Origin: Megalonaias nervosa
Lineage: Eukaryota > Mollusca > Bivalvia > Unionida > Unionidae
DNA: 64,000 nt
Reading direction: 5' to 3'
NCBI GenBank assembly: GCA_016617855.1
Contig: JAECUM010012883.1
Span: 1 to 64,000, forward strand
In this document: positions 63,949 through 64,000 of the stretch, piece after piece
How the letters are laid out: each line of letters opens with the position of its first letter
Numbering within the stretch: position 1 is the stretch's first letter
The notes under the pieces: generated by a model
Told to the model about the DNA's origin: nothing
Seen by the model: the letters and a program-made list of their open reading frames with translations, nothing else
Database searches by the model: none
Translations under genes and position numbers: made by a program

Positions 63949-64000
63949 GTTGTTACTTATTATTTACACTTACGCGTTGCGTAGTTTTATACAACCCCTT

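Larger units (their letters stand above)
57892..64000. mobile_element. VLE-2: second virus-like element, right-truncated by window
   Basis: Carries packaging ATPase, fibre, membrane, conserved structural and penton-like genes, each with a counterpart in VLE-1 but strongly diverged and in a different order. Coding sequence is very AT-rich. Integrase, polymerase, protease and major capsid genes are not in the window and may lie to the right. Borders are not defined. Confidence 0.75.

Overview
This 64 kb window looks like animal genomic DNA, most likely from a marine invertebrate and possibly a bivalve mollusc. That guess is inference from repeat and element content; no host gene settles it. I found no convincing single-copy host gene, tRNA or rRNA. 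Almost all recognisable coding sequence belongs to nested mobile and virus-like elements. Most copies carry frameshifts and stops, but several ORFs are still intact.

Layout. (1) 1 to about 9.45 kb: a Polinton/Maverick (adintovirus-like) copy, cut by the left window edge. Read leftwards it has a protein-primed family B DNA polymerase, an intact BIR (apoptosis-inhibitor-type) gene whose ATG overlaps the polymerase stop, small structural proteins, an integrase with a chromodomain, a two-helix membrane protein, penton, pVI/pX-like protein, the C-terminal half of the major capsid protein, a Cys/His protein and an adenain-type protease. A zinc-knuckle gene runs rightwards. Two replication-dependent histone-type 3' stem-loops flank its right part. 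(2) 9.45-16 kb: non-coding DNA, a hAT-type MITE with a perfect 8-bp target duplication, and a decayed non-LTR retrotransposon on the minus strand. (3) 16,027-22,435: a 6.4 kb element with long inverted repeats inserted into the endonuclease ORF of that retrotransposon. It has no clear genes but holds minisatellites, CRE-type repeats, a promoter-like cluster, a long hairpin and two more histone-type stem-loops. Its repeats match the right end of the first Polinton. (4) 22.4-31 kb: a second LINE remnant, a Gypsy-class retroelement with the order gag-PR-IN-RT (Gmr1-like), and microsatellites. (5) 31.0-36.7 kb: a second Polinton copy with a near full-length but dead polymerase and an intact ORF that repeats the polymerase N-terminal domain.

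(6) 37,261-56,345: virus-like element 1 (VLE-1), with inverted repeats of about 390 bp; the right one is split by a 2.3 kb insertion. It carries a packaging ATPase, a parvovirus-type phospholipase A2 protein, an rve integrase, an SF1 helicase, a divergent family B polymerase, a zinc protein, an HNH homing endonuclease, a penton-like protein, a two-helix membrane protein, a fibre with phage tail-fibre repeats, an adenain protease, a basic protein, a major capsid protein, a pVI-like protein and a conserved structural protein. (7) 57.9-64 kb: virus-like element 2 (VLE-2), cut by the right edge. It shares the ATPase, fibre, membrane, structural and penton genes with VLE-1, and several of its ORFs are intact.

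Together the genes describe self-synthesising, virion-forming elements: integrase and polymerase/helicase for movement and replication; capsid, penton, protease and ATPase for particle assembly; PLA2 and fibre for particle function. The main points of interest are phage-type fibre repeats (one joined to a discoidin-like head), a captured BIR gene, histone-type 3' ends outside histone genes, and homing endonucleases living inside virus-like elements.
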